A DNA stretch of 64,000 nucleotides from Poecilobothrus nobilitatus (GCA_947095535.1 OX352772.1:43915445-43979444), one strand, 5' to 3'. Positions 14,395 through 26,213 are shown, counted from the stretch's first letter. The notes: generated by a model not told the origin, from the sequence alone. Translations and numbers: made by a program.

Positions 14395-15095
14395 CAAGGC
14401 AGAATGTAAACCAAAGATTTTTAAAGGGATACATTTTTACAATACAAACTGTTTAGAATTGTGACTTGTATCAAAAATTTGAAAATTTTCTTATCATTTC
14501 ATATAATAAGAAAAAATGTTAAAAATAAATAGATATTTTCATCAATTATAAGGCAACTATACATAATTAAGGAAAACCATTACACATTTAAAATTACAAA
14601 GGTAAAACTTTAGTTTTTGCCTTTTATATTGAAAAAATGTTTACAGGTGTTTAAAAATAGCAAAATTTCAATTTTTTAACACCAATAGTCCTTAGCCAGG
14701 GGTTGATACAAAAAAAATTGCTGAGACAACTAATACTAACTCTAAAAGATCTTTCTCCTCTTCCTTGAATTTCAAGTCCCTATTTAAAAGCACGTAATTG
14801 TAATTAGTTTTCATATAATGGTAATTTTAAGTTTTAATTTAAAAAAAAAATTTTAATTTTGATATTGATCTAGAAAGGAAAAAAAATGTCCTGTCGAATG
14901 GCGTTTGTAAATTGAAAAAGAAAATGTTAAGCAGAACTTGAGAAATAGACATTTGAAAATAGGATTTATAAAATCAAAGTTTGAGAGGCTCCGTAACATT
15001 TCTTTATTTTAAAGACATTTAAAGACAGACGGACAGACAGAGTGAAATTAATTGCCACAATTTTTCAAAATTTTTTTAGAAATGTGCTAAAAAAG
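14395..15095 (+). repeat. Family A dispersed repeat, copy 4
   Basis: It runs from 'aaggcagaatgtaaacc' to the terminal hairpin 'ttttagaaatgtgctaaa', diverged, with several deletions. Confidence 0.7.
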
Positions 15096-15577
15096 TTAAC
15101 TTTTTTAATATACGTATCTAGACATAATATTTTTTTTCTATTTTTCTTCTTTTTTTTTTTTTTTTGTAATAAAAACTTTATTTATTAAATTACATAATTT
15201 TTTTTACTATTTTTATGTAAATAATAATCGTTTTCATAGTATATAATGTAACCATCATAATATAACTTAAACTTAAAATATAAAAGTTTTATTGAAAAGT
15301 AAAAATTCTGATTTAATGACTTTAAACTAGAAACAAAAAATATATTATAAAAATTAACAATGTAACTTTAATTGAAAGGGTATAATCTTTAGAAATCAAC
15401 TTAACAATTAATATAATATTTTTAAAATAAAGGAAGAGTAATTTAATGTGGTTAAATTTGAATATTGAACATTATTATAAAAGTTACATTTTTACTTTTT
15501 TTATGAAATTAAAATATAATGTAATGAAACTACATATTTTTTAGATAATATTTTAATATATAAATTTAAAAAAAAAA

Positions 15578-16312
15578 ACGAGGAAAAGTAGAGTAGAGTA
15601 GACTATGTTAACTCTGGGATATCGGTATGAACGTAATATATGTTGTTTATTTTACAAAATGTCATCATCTTTAACAAAATTTCAGTAGTTTAGTACCGAT
15701 GTTAAGAACAGAGATAATATTTATATAAATTTTGAAGTTATATGACAGCTAAGCGAATCTGCTGCTCTAGCATAATCAAATTTTATAGCAGTTATTAGCA
15801 TGAAACTCGACATCTTTTGCAAACTCAGATACCTATAGCTTTAATAGTCACTGAGTTATTTCAATATAAAGAAAGAGAAGTTGTATGTCAGGTACTCGCC
15901 CCTCCCCCTCCTTGGCGAAAATGTTGGATTTAAATAGCAAAATTAACAATTTTGAAAAAGTGACGTAGTAAAAATTTCAGAATGCTAGCTAATTTATTTT
16001 TTTGAATTATCGTGCGGATGGCTTAATTGACTTAGAAATCGATTCTAAGCCGATCTATACACTTATAGCTAGCTCAACTCTTTTAAGGTGTTACAAACGT
16101 AATGGCAAATTTATTATATGCTTAAATATATGTTCAGACGGGTATAATGATACTGCGACTAATCGAAATTTTATATTTTTAGTACGCTTTGAAGATTTTA
16201 TATTTAGTTTTCTTATTCCCACCACATCTGTGAAGAAAAGGTAAACTTCCTTCCTCTATAACACATTGTATGTGTTAGGGTAATAAAAAGTAAATAAATA
16301 AATAAATAAATA
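15578..16312 (-). mobile_element. Family B repeat on minus, followed by an (AAAT)n-tailed fragment
   Basis: From 15578 'cgaggaaaagtagagtagag' and 'actctgggatatcggtatga' to 'cagacgggtataatg' at about 16150, this is the reverse of 6869-7590. The adjoining 16165-16312 ends in (TAAA)n and looks like the 3' end of another retroelement. Confidence 0.55.
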
Positions 16313-16734
16313 TCTTTCTTAAAGCGTCATTTTTGAGCAAGTTGTATGGTTTTGGAAATCAAATAATTAAAATAATTAGTTTTAATTTATGTAGCAGGTC
16401 AGGTTGTATACTTCTATACGAAATTATGATTTTCGAAGAGCTTTTAAGTCAAAAAGAAGAAAAATATCACAACCATTTAATTTTATTTTCAATTTGATAA
16501 ACGTTAATCTATATATTATTAGATTATATGTATATATATATATATCGAATAATATACATATTATTCAAATCAAATTTCAAATTTCAACAATTTATACCAA
16601 ATATTATTTCTCTTATGTATTTTTAGAAAATTTCTTAAAATTTATTTTTAATGTATTTGTAACTACTCAATGAACATATTTATGGTTTATAAATTCATTC
16701 ATATATTCGTAATTAATGAATTAACAATTGAAAA

Positions 16735-16801
16735 CTTTATTTATTATTTATTTATTTTTAATAAGCCACGTGTTTAACCATTAGGCCACCGAGGCCCCTG
16801 A
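16735..16801 (-). mobile_element. SINE family 1 head fragment
   Basis: On minus: GGGGCCTCGGTGGCCTAATG, the A-box-like head shared with 50031, then straight into an (AAAT)n-like tail. The body is missing. Confidence 0.55.
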
Positions 16802-17841
16802 AAACTTGAATTTATATATTTTAATAAAAAAAAGAGAAAAAAATTGCATACCTTCAGGATGTATTATAATTTTTCTTTTCGTTTTTCATACTTTTTCCTA
16901 TAAAATAAAGAGGAACAAACTTTACAAAAGTAAAATTTTTACTTATACACGTATTTGCTTATTTTGTTTTTTTTTTTATAAATATCCAGACAATTTGAAA
17001 TGAAAATTCATCAGTATCCTTCAAACAGTACACCCACCCACACATACGCATGCACACACATAAATACAAGATAACTGGTGCAAAATAATCTAGAGATTGT
17101 ATTCATAGAAAAAAAAAATTACATACTATTTTTTTTGTTTTCTCATTTTTATTCTGTTCCTGTTTTATCATCCCTGATGAGTCCCTGAAAAAAAAGGAAA
17201 AAAAAAACGGGTTAAAGTTAAACCACTTTAATTATTTGCTTACTTTATTAATTAATCGCTTTCACCCTTGAGATGTTGTTTTAGTAATTTAAGTTAATTA
17301 AAACACTCTCAGTTTAATTTGTATGCTTTTTTATATGCTTATTTTTTTTTTTCTTTGTTTAATTTTTTCTTTTTGTTTCTTTTTGTCCTATATAATATAT
17401 ATATATCTATATGTAAGAAAGGATAATTGATAGTATTATGAGAAAATAATGTTAGAACAAATGAATGAAAACGAACATTTTTGAAAAAGAAGGTGGGGGG
17501 AGAGACGTAACAGTACCTAACTGAATTGAGTTGAAAGAAAAATTGGGATGAAAAAACTAAAAGGGATAGATGAAAAAATAAAAAATAATAATAATTTGGC
17601 TAAAGTTGGAATGAATCAACCAACACAAAAAAAAAAAATTTTTAAATAAGGTTGTTTTTCTTTTTGCTGGTTCCTGGATAAAATCAAATTATTTTGCTTG
17701 TTGGATCCATAAAATCCATTGTTTTTTTTTTTTTTCTTTTGTTCTGTGTATTAGTATTTACATAGTAATTTATATTTTTAAACAAAAGTTTCCATTATAA
17801 AATATTTAACTTAAGCATATTTACAAGAATATCCAATTATC

Positions 17842-17893
17842 GTGGTATTATGTAGTTTTACTGTGAAGTAACAGCTCAACTACATAATACCAC
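17842..17893. repeat. Perfect 16-bp inverted repeat with 20-nt loop
   Basis: GTGGTATTATGTAGTT (17842-17857) pairs exactly with AACTACATAATACCAC (17878-17893). A smaller TTACT/AGTAA stem lies in the loop. It may be a miniature transposon or a structured RNA; the DNA alone does not say which. Confidence 0.8.
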
Positions 17894-18283
17894 AGTCATA
17901 GTTGTATTAACTCATATTTTATTTATGCGATTTTTGAAAATTAACGAATTATAGTAATTTTGTTAGGTTCCAAAAATTAATAGTGGCTACAAACTTTAAT
18001 TGAAGCTTTAAAATAAAAAATTAGATCATACATACTTTAGGACTCCTAATTTGACTAAGATCATGAAAAACATATAAATGTAGTTTAATGAGTTTATGCA
18101 CCAATATTGTTTATAAGATCTTTAGACTAGTATTTATTTAACCCTAAATAGACAGTAAAAAAATTCTATTAAAATAGATAAAAATAGTTTTAGATTGTAT
18201 TAAAATCTATTTAGATAAGCAGATTTTCAATACCACTATCTAACTCTAGTTCTCTATTTTTCGGCCCTGCGTTGATACTACAG

Positions 18284-18682
18284 TCGAATTTCGAAACTAG
18301 CTCTAGCACAAGCTTCTCTAGAAGTAGAGTAGAAATATCTCTAATACAAGTTCCTATGGTAGTAAAGTAGAAACTACTTCTACTACAGGCTCATATGGTG
18401 GTAGAGTAGAAACTACCTCTTCTACAAGTTCCTATGGTAGTAAAGTATAAATTACTTCTTGCACAGGCTCCTATGGTAGTAGAGTAGAAACTACCTCTAA
18501 TGCAAGTTCCTATTGTAGTAAAGTAAAAACTACTTCTACTACAGGCTCCTATGATGGTCGAGTAGAAACTACCTCTAATACAAGTTCCTATGGTAGTAAA
18601 GTAGAAATTACTTCTAGTACAGGATCCTATTGTATAGTATAGTAGAAATTACCTCCTATGGCAGTAGAGTAAAAACTACTTT
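18284..18682 (+). repeat. 39-bp minisatellite resembling a decayed Ser/Thr/Tyr/Gly repeat exon
   Basis: About nine units of 39 bp alternate as a 78-bp dimer. One half reads TSSYGSKVETTST and the other TGSYGGRVETTSN. The period is exactly 13 codons and one plus frame stays in register over seven central units. Only one in-frame stop (TAA at 18447-18449) breaks the central part; a 1-nt deletion near 18340 and a TAG near 18640 disrupt the flanks. The coding-like structure with sparse stops suggests a former mucin-like or structural repeat exon that is now broken. It lies 240 bp before the exon at 18923. Confidence 0.7.
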
Positions 18683-18922
18683 TACGTTTGTGATACTTTT
18701 CTCTCTAGCACTGGTACATTTTTATTTTGATTCTACTAACTGGTACTTTTCTATTTCAAAAATTTTTCAGTTGGTCAATGTGATTGTAAATGTGATTATT
18801 TGAAGCCATATTTATTTTTTCTCTAATTCAAGTGTTATTAACTTTGACTTTTTATAACATTTTTTCTAACATATATATCAAAAGAAATTTTTTTTAAATT
18901 TTATTTCATTTTTAATGTTTAG

Positions 18923-19100
18923 TTGCATGCCTTAAGACGTCTCATGCAAGGTGGCCCTGAACATCCAAAAGCACCACTAGGTAATAATTTTAGACCACCA
19001 CAAGCGTTACTTCACCGACCAATTAGGACGAATATCGATTTTAAAACAAAACAAAATGGTAAAGTTTGTCCTACAATGTACAAGGAAATGCACTATAAAG
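18923..19100 (+). CDS. Internal coding exon of an unrecognised gene
   Basis: An acceptor (TTTTTAATGTTTAG) at 18922 and a donor (AAAG/GTAATT) at 19101 bound a 178-nt exon that is less AT-rich than its surroundings. Read from its first base it is fully open. It encodes LHALRRLMQGGPEHPKAPLG, then NNFRPPQ, HRPIRTNIDFK, and ends VCPTMYKEMHYK plus one base (phase 1 out). The Pro/Arg/His-rich composition is unlike chance frames here, which are full of Lys, Asn, Ile and Phe. I do not recognise the family; a cytoplasmic tail or a processed secreted peptide are both possible. The likely next exon is 24795-24919. Upstream exons were not found and may lie outside the window. Confidence 0.6.
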
Positions 19101-20309
19101 GTAATTCTACAATAATAAAAATAATTTTTTAAATAAATTTATTTTTATTTTTTTTTTAACGAAAAATACGATTATATTGTATATAAGGCCAGATTTATGG
19201 CAATTATTTAGCTTTTTAATTTTGAACGATTGTATTTACTTTTAAGATACATCTTAAGTATGTGACAAATTCTTATATTTATTATAATATCTTCAACAAA
19301 ATCGAATAGTACACATTTTAATGGTATCTAATGCTTCTAAAATAAACGTAAAAGAAGTGTAAAACAAAACAAATAAAATACATATTGACAATATATTTAA
19401 AAGTATAAAATTTTTGTTAAAAATTAAGACTTTTGAAGAATTTTCTTTAAAATATTTTTAAAGTATATTTATCCATCTTTTTTATTTGTATTTTTTTCTT
19501 TTTGTAAAAAGTTAAAACATAAAAAAAACTTCCTTATTTTTAAAGAAATCTTGATTTTGTAAATACAAAGTTTCAATACAAAAAATGCAACAAAATTGCA
19601 ATAACGTTGTTTTGCGAACAACAATTTAGAACTATCTCTGTAGTAATAAAATTTCATTACTGCATTAACATTGTATGTATGTAAAACTAAATTATGGGTA
19701 TTCTTCCGAATTATGAACAAAAATTTCATATTATTTAAAAACGTTCATATTATCTAAAATTAGTTAATTGGTAAATGAAAATGCTGTGTGACCCAGAGCA
19801 CACGTGTCAGGAAGTACTAGTTATTTCAAAATATAAAAAAGATGTTATTAACTAAATCGGAGGTGTTATATTGATTGGTAATATTATTAACTTCCCGAAA
19901 GGGTCGCAAATGAAGTTTTTAAATCGTAAATTCACCTAAATCTAGATTTTTAACAGGGGGGAGGCGTATTTTTCAATGCAAATCGGATTCTACGTCAAAA
20001 AATAAGAAATTTTTTTTTCTGTTCAAATTAAAATAAATTTAAAATTAATAAAAATTAATCAAATTAATAAAAATCTTTAATTTTTTCCTTGCAAATTGAA
20101 AACTGACACGCATGATCTGATATACCCTGTATATATAATACATTGATTTTGATATAACAATTTAATATTTTGAATTTATTAAATCTGTAGTTAATTACCA
20201 AAATCTGTAAGGACTTCTTAACATTTTTTTTAGCATGATAAAATTTTTAACAAAATACCAACATTTATAGGCATAAAATCCCAAATTATAAAGTCCTAAA
20301 ATACAAAGT
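19101..20309. other. Presumed intron of the unrecognised plus-strand gene
   Basis: It holds one transposon-end-like 'ataccctgtatata' near 20123, facing left and related to the CAGGGTG ends at 10255; otherwise nothing. Confidence 0.4.
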
Positions 20310-20640
20310 CTTAAATTGTGAAATGTCATTCTCGCACATTGAAATACTCTATCATCAAGTATTATATTCTGGAAAAAGCGTATAACCCTGATTTTATAAC
20401 CAACTCTAAAATATCTTCTATAAATTTTTTTTTTAATAAAGTATTGAATAGCTGCTGCACCAAACTTCCGTTAAATAAATCACTAAAACTCAGATTTTGT
20501 AAACAACTAAAAAAACCTCCTAATTATTTTTTTTTTGTATACCTACATACATACACCTACAGAGCATTTCAAATACTAGGTCTTGCCGCCCAAAACTTCC
20601 GCGAAACCAATTACTGAAACCTTGATTTGGTAACCAACTC
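20310..20640 (+). repeat. Dispersed copies of an 86-89-bp repeat unit
   Basis: It carries 'atattctggaaaaagcgtat', 'aaccctgattttataaccaa' and 'ctctaaaa', the landmarks of the array at 25.3 kb, and a second degenerate copy near 20590. The 99-aa frame spanning it is not a gene. Confidence 0.55.
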
Positions 20641-21072
20641 TAACATCTCATTTATTATTTTGTTTACATATTATTCCAATATGAAAATTTCCAATTTTTG
20701 GATTTTGTAAATTTGGGATTTTGGGAAATGGAATTTCGGGCCACTCCCTAATTAACATCATTAAGAATTATATTTAAAAATAATCACTAAATACAATACA
20801 AAAGTCCTTTTAATATAAAGTAGCTTAAAATATTTAAAGAGCTATTAGAACTTTTATTAAATAATAACTTTTAAATTCATGCAATGGCAACACTCTTTGT
20901 TATTCTTTTGAAAATTACCAAGAAATAAACATAATATATTTTTATTACTTATATAATTTTTAACGCCCTTATTTTTTGTCACAATATTTATTATGCTATT
21001 ACTGTTATACTATTAATGTCAAAATAATTTTTTTTATTTTCTTCTTCTTGTTTTTTTTTTTTTGTTTTGTAG

Positions 21073-21101
21073 CAAACAGTTGGAAACAACACTTAAATTA
21101 A
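21073..21101 (+). CDS. Possible alternative terminal exon, phase-compatible with 18923-19100
   Basis: A very strong acceptor (long T tract, then TTTTGTAG) at 21072 opens onto GC-richer sequence. With phase 1 input from the exon ending at 19100 it would add ANSWKQHLN and stop at 21099-21101. In another phase the same segment is open as KQLETTLKLSECDWSFQ up to a good donor (CAA/GTAACA) at 21125, making it a 52-nt internal exon of some other transcript. The peptide NSWKQHLN loosely echoes NSHRRKHLP from the 24795 exon. Which reading is used cannot be settled from sequence alone. Confidence 0.3.
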
Positions 21102-21944
21102 GCGAATGCGACTGGAGCTTCCAAGTAACAATTAAAACACAAAAAAGAAAAAAAAAAACAAATTTTTTTAAATATATATATATAATATTTAGTATATAAA
21201 TTAATAATAAAATAATTAGAAAAATAAATAAAATTGTAAAATTGTACTAAAAAAGCCATAAAAAAAAAAACCAAAATCACTAAAAGTGTAACAAAGAAAT
21301 TACTGAATAACAGTAACCAAAATTAAATTATATAATATGAAACAAAAAAATTTTATTCAAAATGATTTGTTAGATATGCTATAGTGTGATGAAATAAATA
21401 AAATGTACGAAAAAAAAAAGGAAAAACAATATGTTATTGAAAAATTACCAAAGTCGATTTATGATCAATTTTATCTCACTATTTTGTCACTTAATTTAGA
21501 ATTTTTTCAAGGTCTTAATATGATTAAGGCTTTCCGAGATAAGACTAGAAATAGTAAAGTTAAACTAAATTCAATTTATACAGAATTTTTGGAAAATGTA
21601 TAAAAAATATTTGACACGAATTCTAAAAAAAATAAAAACAAAACAGTATAATATATAAGTCATTGGATTATTAAAGGTAGACATTTTTAATCAGTATTCG
21701 AGATTTTTTACGGTACTTCTGCTATATTAAAACTTTTTTTTTGTTTTTTAATTTTTTTGTAGATGTATTCTGCAATATTAAGCAAACACTGTATAAGTAT
21801 ATACCTACAATTAAAAAAAAAAAATTTTAATTCCATATTGAAAGTATTGTCAATTAATTGACAGTAAAACTGACTAAGATGTCACTTAGTTTAGAAGATG
21901 TCAAACCAAATATTTTTGAATATTATGTTGAAATACGTTTTTAT

Positions 21945-22710
21945 ACAATACACCTAAATTATATGGTATATCAACTTTGGCATGCTGTTTGTAACCACCA
22001 AAAAGAAGCAAGTTAGATATGAACATGTATATAATATATTCTTAATCAGTGTTACTTCCTGAGTCGATTATTAACTATGTCCGAACGTCCGCCTGTCTGC
22101 CCGTTCGCACGATAACTTAAAAACTAGTAAAGCTATCTTGATAAAATTGATATAGTACGTTACTAATAACGAAAGTTGTACGGGGATTGTACCTGGGAAA
22201 ATTCAGTCAATACAACGTTGGATCTTTAATTTATGAGTTTTACAGGTGTTCAAGTTACAGATATCTAAAAATAGTAAATTTTCAAATATTGACTCGTAAT
22301 AGCTGCTATTACATAGTTGGGAAATAGAAAGTTTTTTTTTCTCTATAAGCTTTTGTTTATTGCCAAAGATCTACTCAAAAATTCAAGAATCTGACTAAAA
22401 GAATTTCGGAAATTCGGGGGGACAGCATAATTTTATAAAATTTTATTTTCAAAAAAATTATATACCTAATTTTTTTTATTAATTTATAAAGCTTATAACA
22501 GCTTTCCTGTCGTACCTAGTATTAAAGTCGCTTTTAGATTAAAAAAAAAAATAATTTGCACAACTAGTGATGTAAACATTTAACAAGGAATTTTAGCTCT
22601 TTATTGAGTGTAATCTTCTACGAAATTAATTATTTAATGACCATGGTTAAAATTTCAATCCATGGTTAAAATTTTATTACTTTATTTTAAATCATGTAGA
22701 TTTTTAATAA
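21945..22710 (+). repeat. Family B-like head followed by a diverged family A fragment
   Basis: 21945-22215 matches 8405-8660 ('tatcaactttggcatg', 'ttgtaaccaccaaaa', 'gtccgcctgtctgcccgttc'). From 22245 'acaggtgttcaagttacag' and 'tctaaaaatagtaaattt' match family A. Confidence 0.55.
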
Positions 22711-24794
22711 ACAGTAACAGCCGGATGACAGAACAAAAAATTTAAATAAAAAGCTAAAAAAAAAACGTTTTATAATTACATTTTTTTTTTTATATTTGTT
22801 AAATTTCAAAAATATAACATTGACCTTTGTTTTTTTAATCTCTTCATAAAAGATTACAACTTTTAAAATTAATAAAAATTATTAACATTGGAATTTCGAT
22901 ATAATATTTTATTTTTATACTTACTTAGAGTTACAATATATTGAAATATAATTAAATACTTGGGGGGAAAAGGATCATAACCCCAAGAATGTGTTAATCT
23001 CAACATAGTTCTTATAAAAACTTATTATCTATACCATTCAATTAATTAGGTATCATTTAAAATGTTGTTTTAATTTATTTTTTATATTATTAGGAATTAA
23101 TAAAAGTAATAACAGCAAAAAGCTAAGAAATTAAATGATTATTCCAAGAAAAATGATTAATTTGATTTAACCCAAAGTAATTTGATAAATTATTCCGAAT
23201 TATCTGTTTTTTTTTTTTTTAATTTTTTTTTTACTTTGTCACTTTTTAATTTTATTTGACTTTCAACTAAACTTTGAACTAAATAATAATATTTCCGAAA
23301 ATTACTTTAAAATTAATCTTAGACCAGCTTACTTACACATCAAAGTGTTTTCAAGAATCGCTTTAGTTGGGATTTGTTAAAGGAATTTCTGAATTTCTGA
23401 AGTCATTTCATTAAAGACTTTTGCAAGAGTGTAACTAATTATTATTGTATTGTGAAATAATCGAATACCCTTATAGTTAGTTATTTGGTTTATAATAATT
23501 TTTTTAATCATATAATACTTTGATTTATAATAGTTTTTAACCAATGCTTAAAATTATGAACAATTAAGCAATATAGATTTATGAAGAGCAAACATGTCAA
23601 GATTTATTTGTTTTTAGATGGTTGGGTTACAAAAAGCGGTATAGAAAATATACCGTTTCTATATAACACTTCCTCTTGATCTTGGTTATCAACTATTATT
23701 TTAAACCCAGCTTGAAACCCTAAAAAGCTAGTAAAATAATTTTATATTTTGTTTTAAATAATTTATGTTTACTATAGATTTTAATTACAATAGAAACGAG
23801 TTATCAAACATAACATGTACATGTTATATATCTTAGATAAACACCAGATCAAATCTTAGAATATAATTTTACATTTTGCTAACATATTATATGAAAATAT
23901 CTGACATTATACTAATACTAATGGTAAAAAAGTTAATAATTAACAGAAAAAAACCAATAGGTAACGTTCTTTTAATATAATGTATATCTTATCAGAACTT
24001 AATGTCCTTGAAATATTACTCATATTGCACATATCAAAATAATATCAAAATAAAATGATATAACATTTAATATTTATTTATCGAAAATACCTAATTTAAA
24101 AAATCAATAAGTATAAAAAAAAAAAAAAACAATTTTTTCATAAAATAAACTAATAAATAAAAAAAACATATTCTTAATCAGGAAAAAATAAAAAATGAAT
24201 TTTTTATTGATTTACATAAGTTGAATAACCTTATAAATGTTAAGGTTAATGTTAATGTTAATGTTAATGTTAAATGAACGTTAGTTACTTACATTTATTG
24301 AATTATTTCTTAATTCTAACTATGCGTTATAATATGTTTATATAATGGTGGTATGATGGTATACTATTAGAACTGATTATATTGTTCATAAGGAAATTTT
24401 TTTTTGAATCTCCCATTTGCTTTAGACAATACTCTAAAATGTCGTAATATAATATAAATTACCTATCAAATGTTTAAAAATTTTACACAGATGTCAAATT
24501 TAAAAAAAAAATGCTAATTTTTCATAAATAATAATTCAAAGCATTTAATATTATATAGGTTATAATTATTATGTTTTGGGGTTACGTAATAAAATTCGGT
24601 GACTTTTAAAATAGACGGGTAGAATAAAACTCACATTTTTTTTTTAATTTTTTTAATGTAAATTACATAAAAAATATGTTTAAAGTACCAAAACAGCTTT
24701 AAAATCCGTAAAAAAAAAATTTTAATGCAAAATTTTTATATTAAATAATTATAAATTTGTAGTAATTATGTAATAATAATTTGTTTATTATCAG
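22711..24794. other. AT-rich presumed intron, no feature beyond a short hexamer repeat
   Basis: I see no splice-bounded open segment that I would defend. Confidence 0.4.
24238..24276 (+). repeat. (TTAATG)n hexanucleotide repeat
   Basis: About five copies of TTAATG. It is unlike insect TTAGG telomeric repeats, so no telomeric meaning is claimed. Confidence 0.85.
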
Positions 24795-24919
24795 TTCCCA
24801 ATTCCCACAGACGCAAACACCTACCTGGTGGTGCGGGAGGTCCAGATAGTACTCGAAATCTTTGCATTCCAAGTCCACGCGAATATTCCAGAAAATTCCT
24901 AATTATATTAATATTTTAA
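24795..24919 (+). CDS. Probable terminal coding exon of the same unrecognised gene
   Basis: An acceptor (TTTATTATCAG) is followed by an unusually GC-rich open stretch. It joins in phase to the exon ending at 19100 (G/TT makes Val) and continues PNSHRRKHLPGGAGGPDSTR, then NLCIPSPREYSRKF, a short hydrophobic tail, and TAA at 24917-24919. AATAAA follows at once. No GT donor fits, so it reads as the last exon. A second acceptor 16 nt inside (CCCACAG at 24810) would open another frame (DANTYLVVREVQIV...), which I think less likely. The link to 18923-19100 over a 5.7-kb intron is inference from phase and composition. Confidence 0.5.
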
Positions 24920-25264
24920 ATAAAACTATAAGTTACGTGTAAATATTAAAAAATAAAATAATAATAAATTAAATAAAAGGAGAAGAACATTGAATGAGAA
25001 GCAATTAGGAGAGCTTCTCTAAAGTGAGAATGCTCAACCAGAGAGAAATGAAAAGTCGCGATGAAACGCTCTAAGTAATGGACGTATCAATGAACTGGGA
25101 AACACAACGGGTCGGTCTGGTGTTCTCTAGACCTGTTTTCAGATGCTTATACGGAATATAAATAACTTTCGGTGGCTTTTTCTGACAAGGCATAAGATAT
25201 AGTGGGAGACTACCGTCGCCAAACTACCGCTAACAAAATTACTCAAACCTTGAAACCAACTTAA
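24920..25264 (+). other. GC-richer segment after the terminal exon, possible 3' UTR
   Basis: 24980-25235 is clearly less AT-rich than its surroundings but has no open frame of note. An AATAAA lies at its start. It may be 3' UTR of the gene ending at 24919 or a transposon remnant. Confidence 0.3.
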
Positions 25265-25600
25265 AGTTCCTTCCTAATTCAGAATTTCCCATATACTAAT
25301 AACATATGTATAAATATTCCAGAAAAAGGAAATACCCTAGTTTTGATTTTAAATCTAAAATTCTTCCTAATTCATAATATCGCATATTCATGTATATAAA
25401 TATTCTGCAAAAGACATATAACCCTGATTTTGAATTCAACTCTAAACTTCCTCCTAATCCATAATGTCGGATATACATTTATATATAAATATTCTGATAA
25501 AAGCGTATAACTCAGTTTTTAAATATAAATCTAAAATCCCTTTTAATTCAGAATTTCGCATATACATTATCAATATTCTGAAAAAAGCTTAAGTGCACCG
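25265..25600 (+). repeat. Tandem array of 86-89-bp units
   Basis: 'tataaatattc' starts at 25309, 25395 and 25484, with a degenerate start near 25568. Each unit holds 'ctgattttgaattcaac'-like and 'cctaattcagaatttcgcat'-like blocks. A further diverged unit lies at 25745-25810. Confidence 0.75.
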
Positions 25601-25953
25601 CTTTTTATTTAAGTGAACTATAAAAAGGTATTATACTTGTTTTTGGAATTAAAGTTCATGGACTTTATTAACCTTTTACAAAATAATGTATTAAATTTCA
25701 TGGACTTTAATTCTCCTGAAGTTTAGGATTTTTTTATTCACGTCACGATATAAATATTCTGGAAAAAGCGAATAATCCTGATTTTGTAATCAAAACTCTT
25801 AAATCCTTTCATAATTATTCGCTTCTTTCAGATATTTATACATACGTACCTATATGTCTGATTCCACTTTTTATTTGAGTGGATTTATTATCTTTTTAAA
25901 TGCTCAAAAAAAATGAACTAATGCCTGAATTAAATGAACGATCGAATAAAAGT

Positions 25954-26013
25954 TTATCGGGTGTTAGTTTATTTTTTTTCGGGCTTCAATTCATAAACTA
26001 ACGCCCGAAATAA
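25954..26013. repeat. Inverted repeat around a T/A-rich loop
   Basis: TTATCGGGTGTTAGTTTAT (25954-25972) pairs with ATAAACTAACGCCCG at 25993 onward with one mismatch and a 2-nt gap. A third related copy (aactaatgcctgaattaa) lies just upstream near 25916. Confidence 0.65.
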
Positions 26014-26213
26014 AAACAACAAAAAATTCGTGCTTTACTTCATTTACGATTCAAGTGTTAGTTCGTAGAGCCATAATTATCAGCATTAAATTTTTTTTTT
26101 TTTTTTAAATATTTATTTACTATTACATAAGTACCTATAAATAAAGGTTCAAAAAGTTAAAACAAACCTCTGATTCTATGCTATCTTTATAAAATTTTAT
26201 TATTTGTTTTTAA

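Larger units (their letters stand above)
16674..18283. other. AT-rich sequence, possibly intron
   Basis: It contains a CA-rich microsatellite at 17028-17060 and a strong minus acceptor (TTTTTTTTCAG) at 17185-17187 followed by a short open frame GLIRDDKTGTE and stop. That single acceptor is too little to call an exon. Confidence 0.4.

Noticed and set aside
17149..17184. Minus terminal exon GLIRDDKTGTE-stop after a strong acceptor
   Set aside because: Only 11 codons with no partner exon; poly-T tracts ending in CAG are frequent here.
20318..20617. 99-aa plus-strand open frame
   Set aside because: It runs across copies of the 86-89-bp repeat unit, whose other copies carry stops in this frame.
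21403..21603. 66-aa plus-strand open frame (MYEKKKEKQYVIEKLPKSIY...)
   Set aside because: It looks somewhat protein-like but has AT-typical composition, no recognised domain and no splice context; chance or an old transposon piece is as likely.
23580..23700. Acceptor-like TTTGTTTTTAG followed by a 20-codon phase-compatible frame, and a GGTATAGAAAATATACC palindrome
   Set aside because: The frame is short, three phases give different short peptides, and composition is not exon-like.
24238..24276. (TTAATG)n as an interstitial telomere
   Set aside because: The unit is neither TTAGG nor a known insect telomere repeat.
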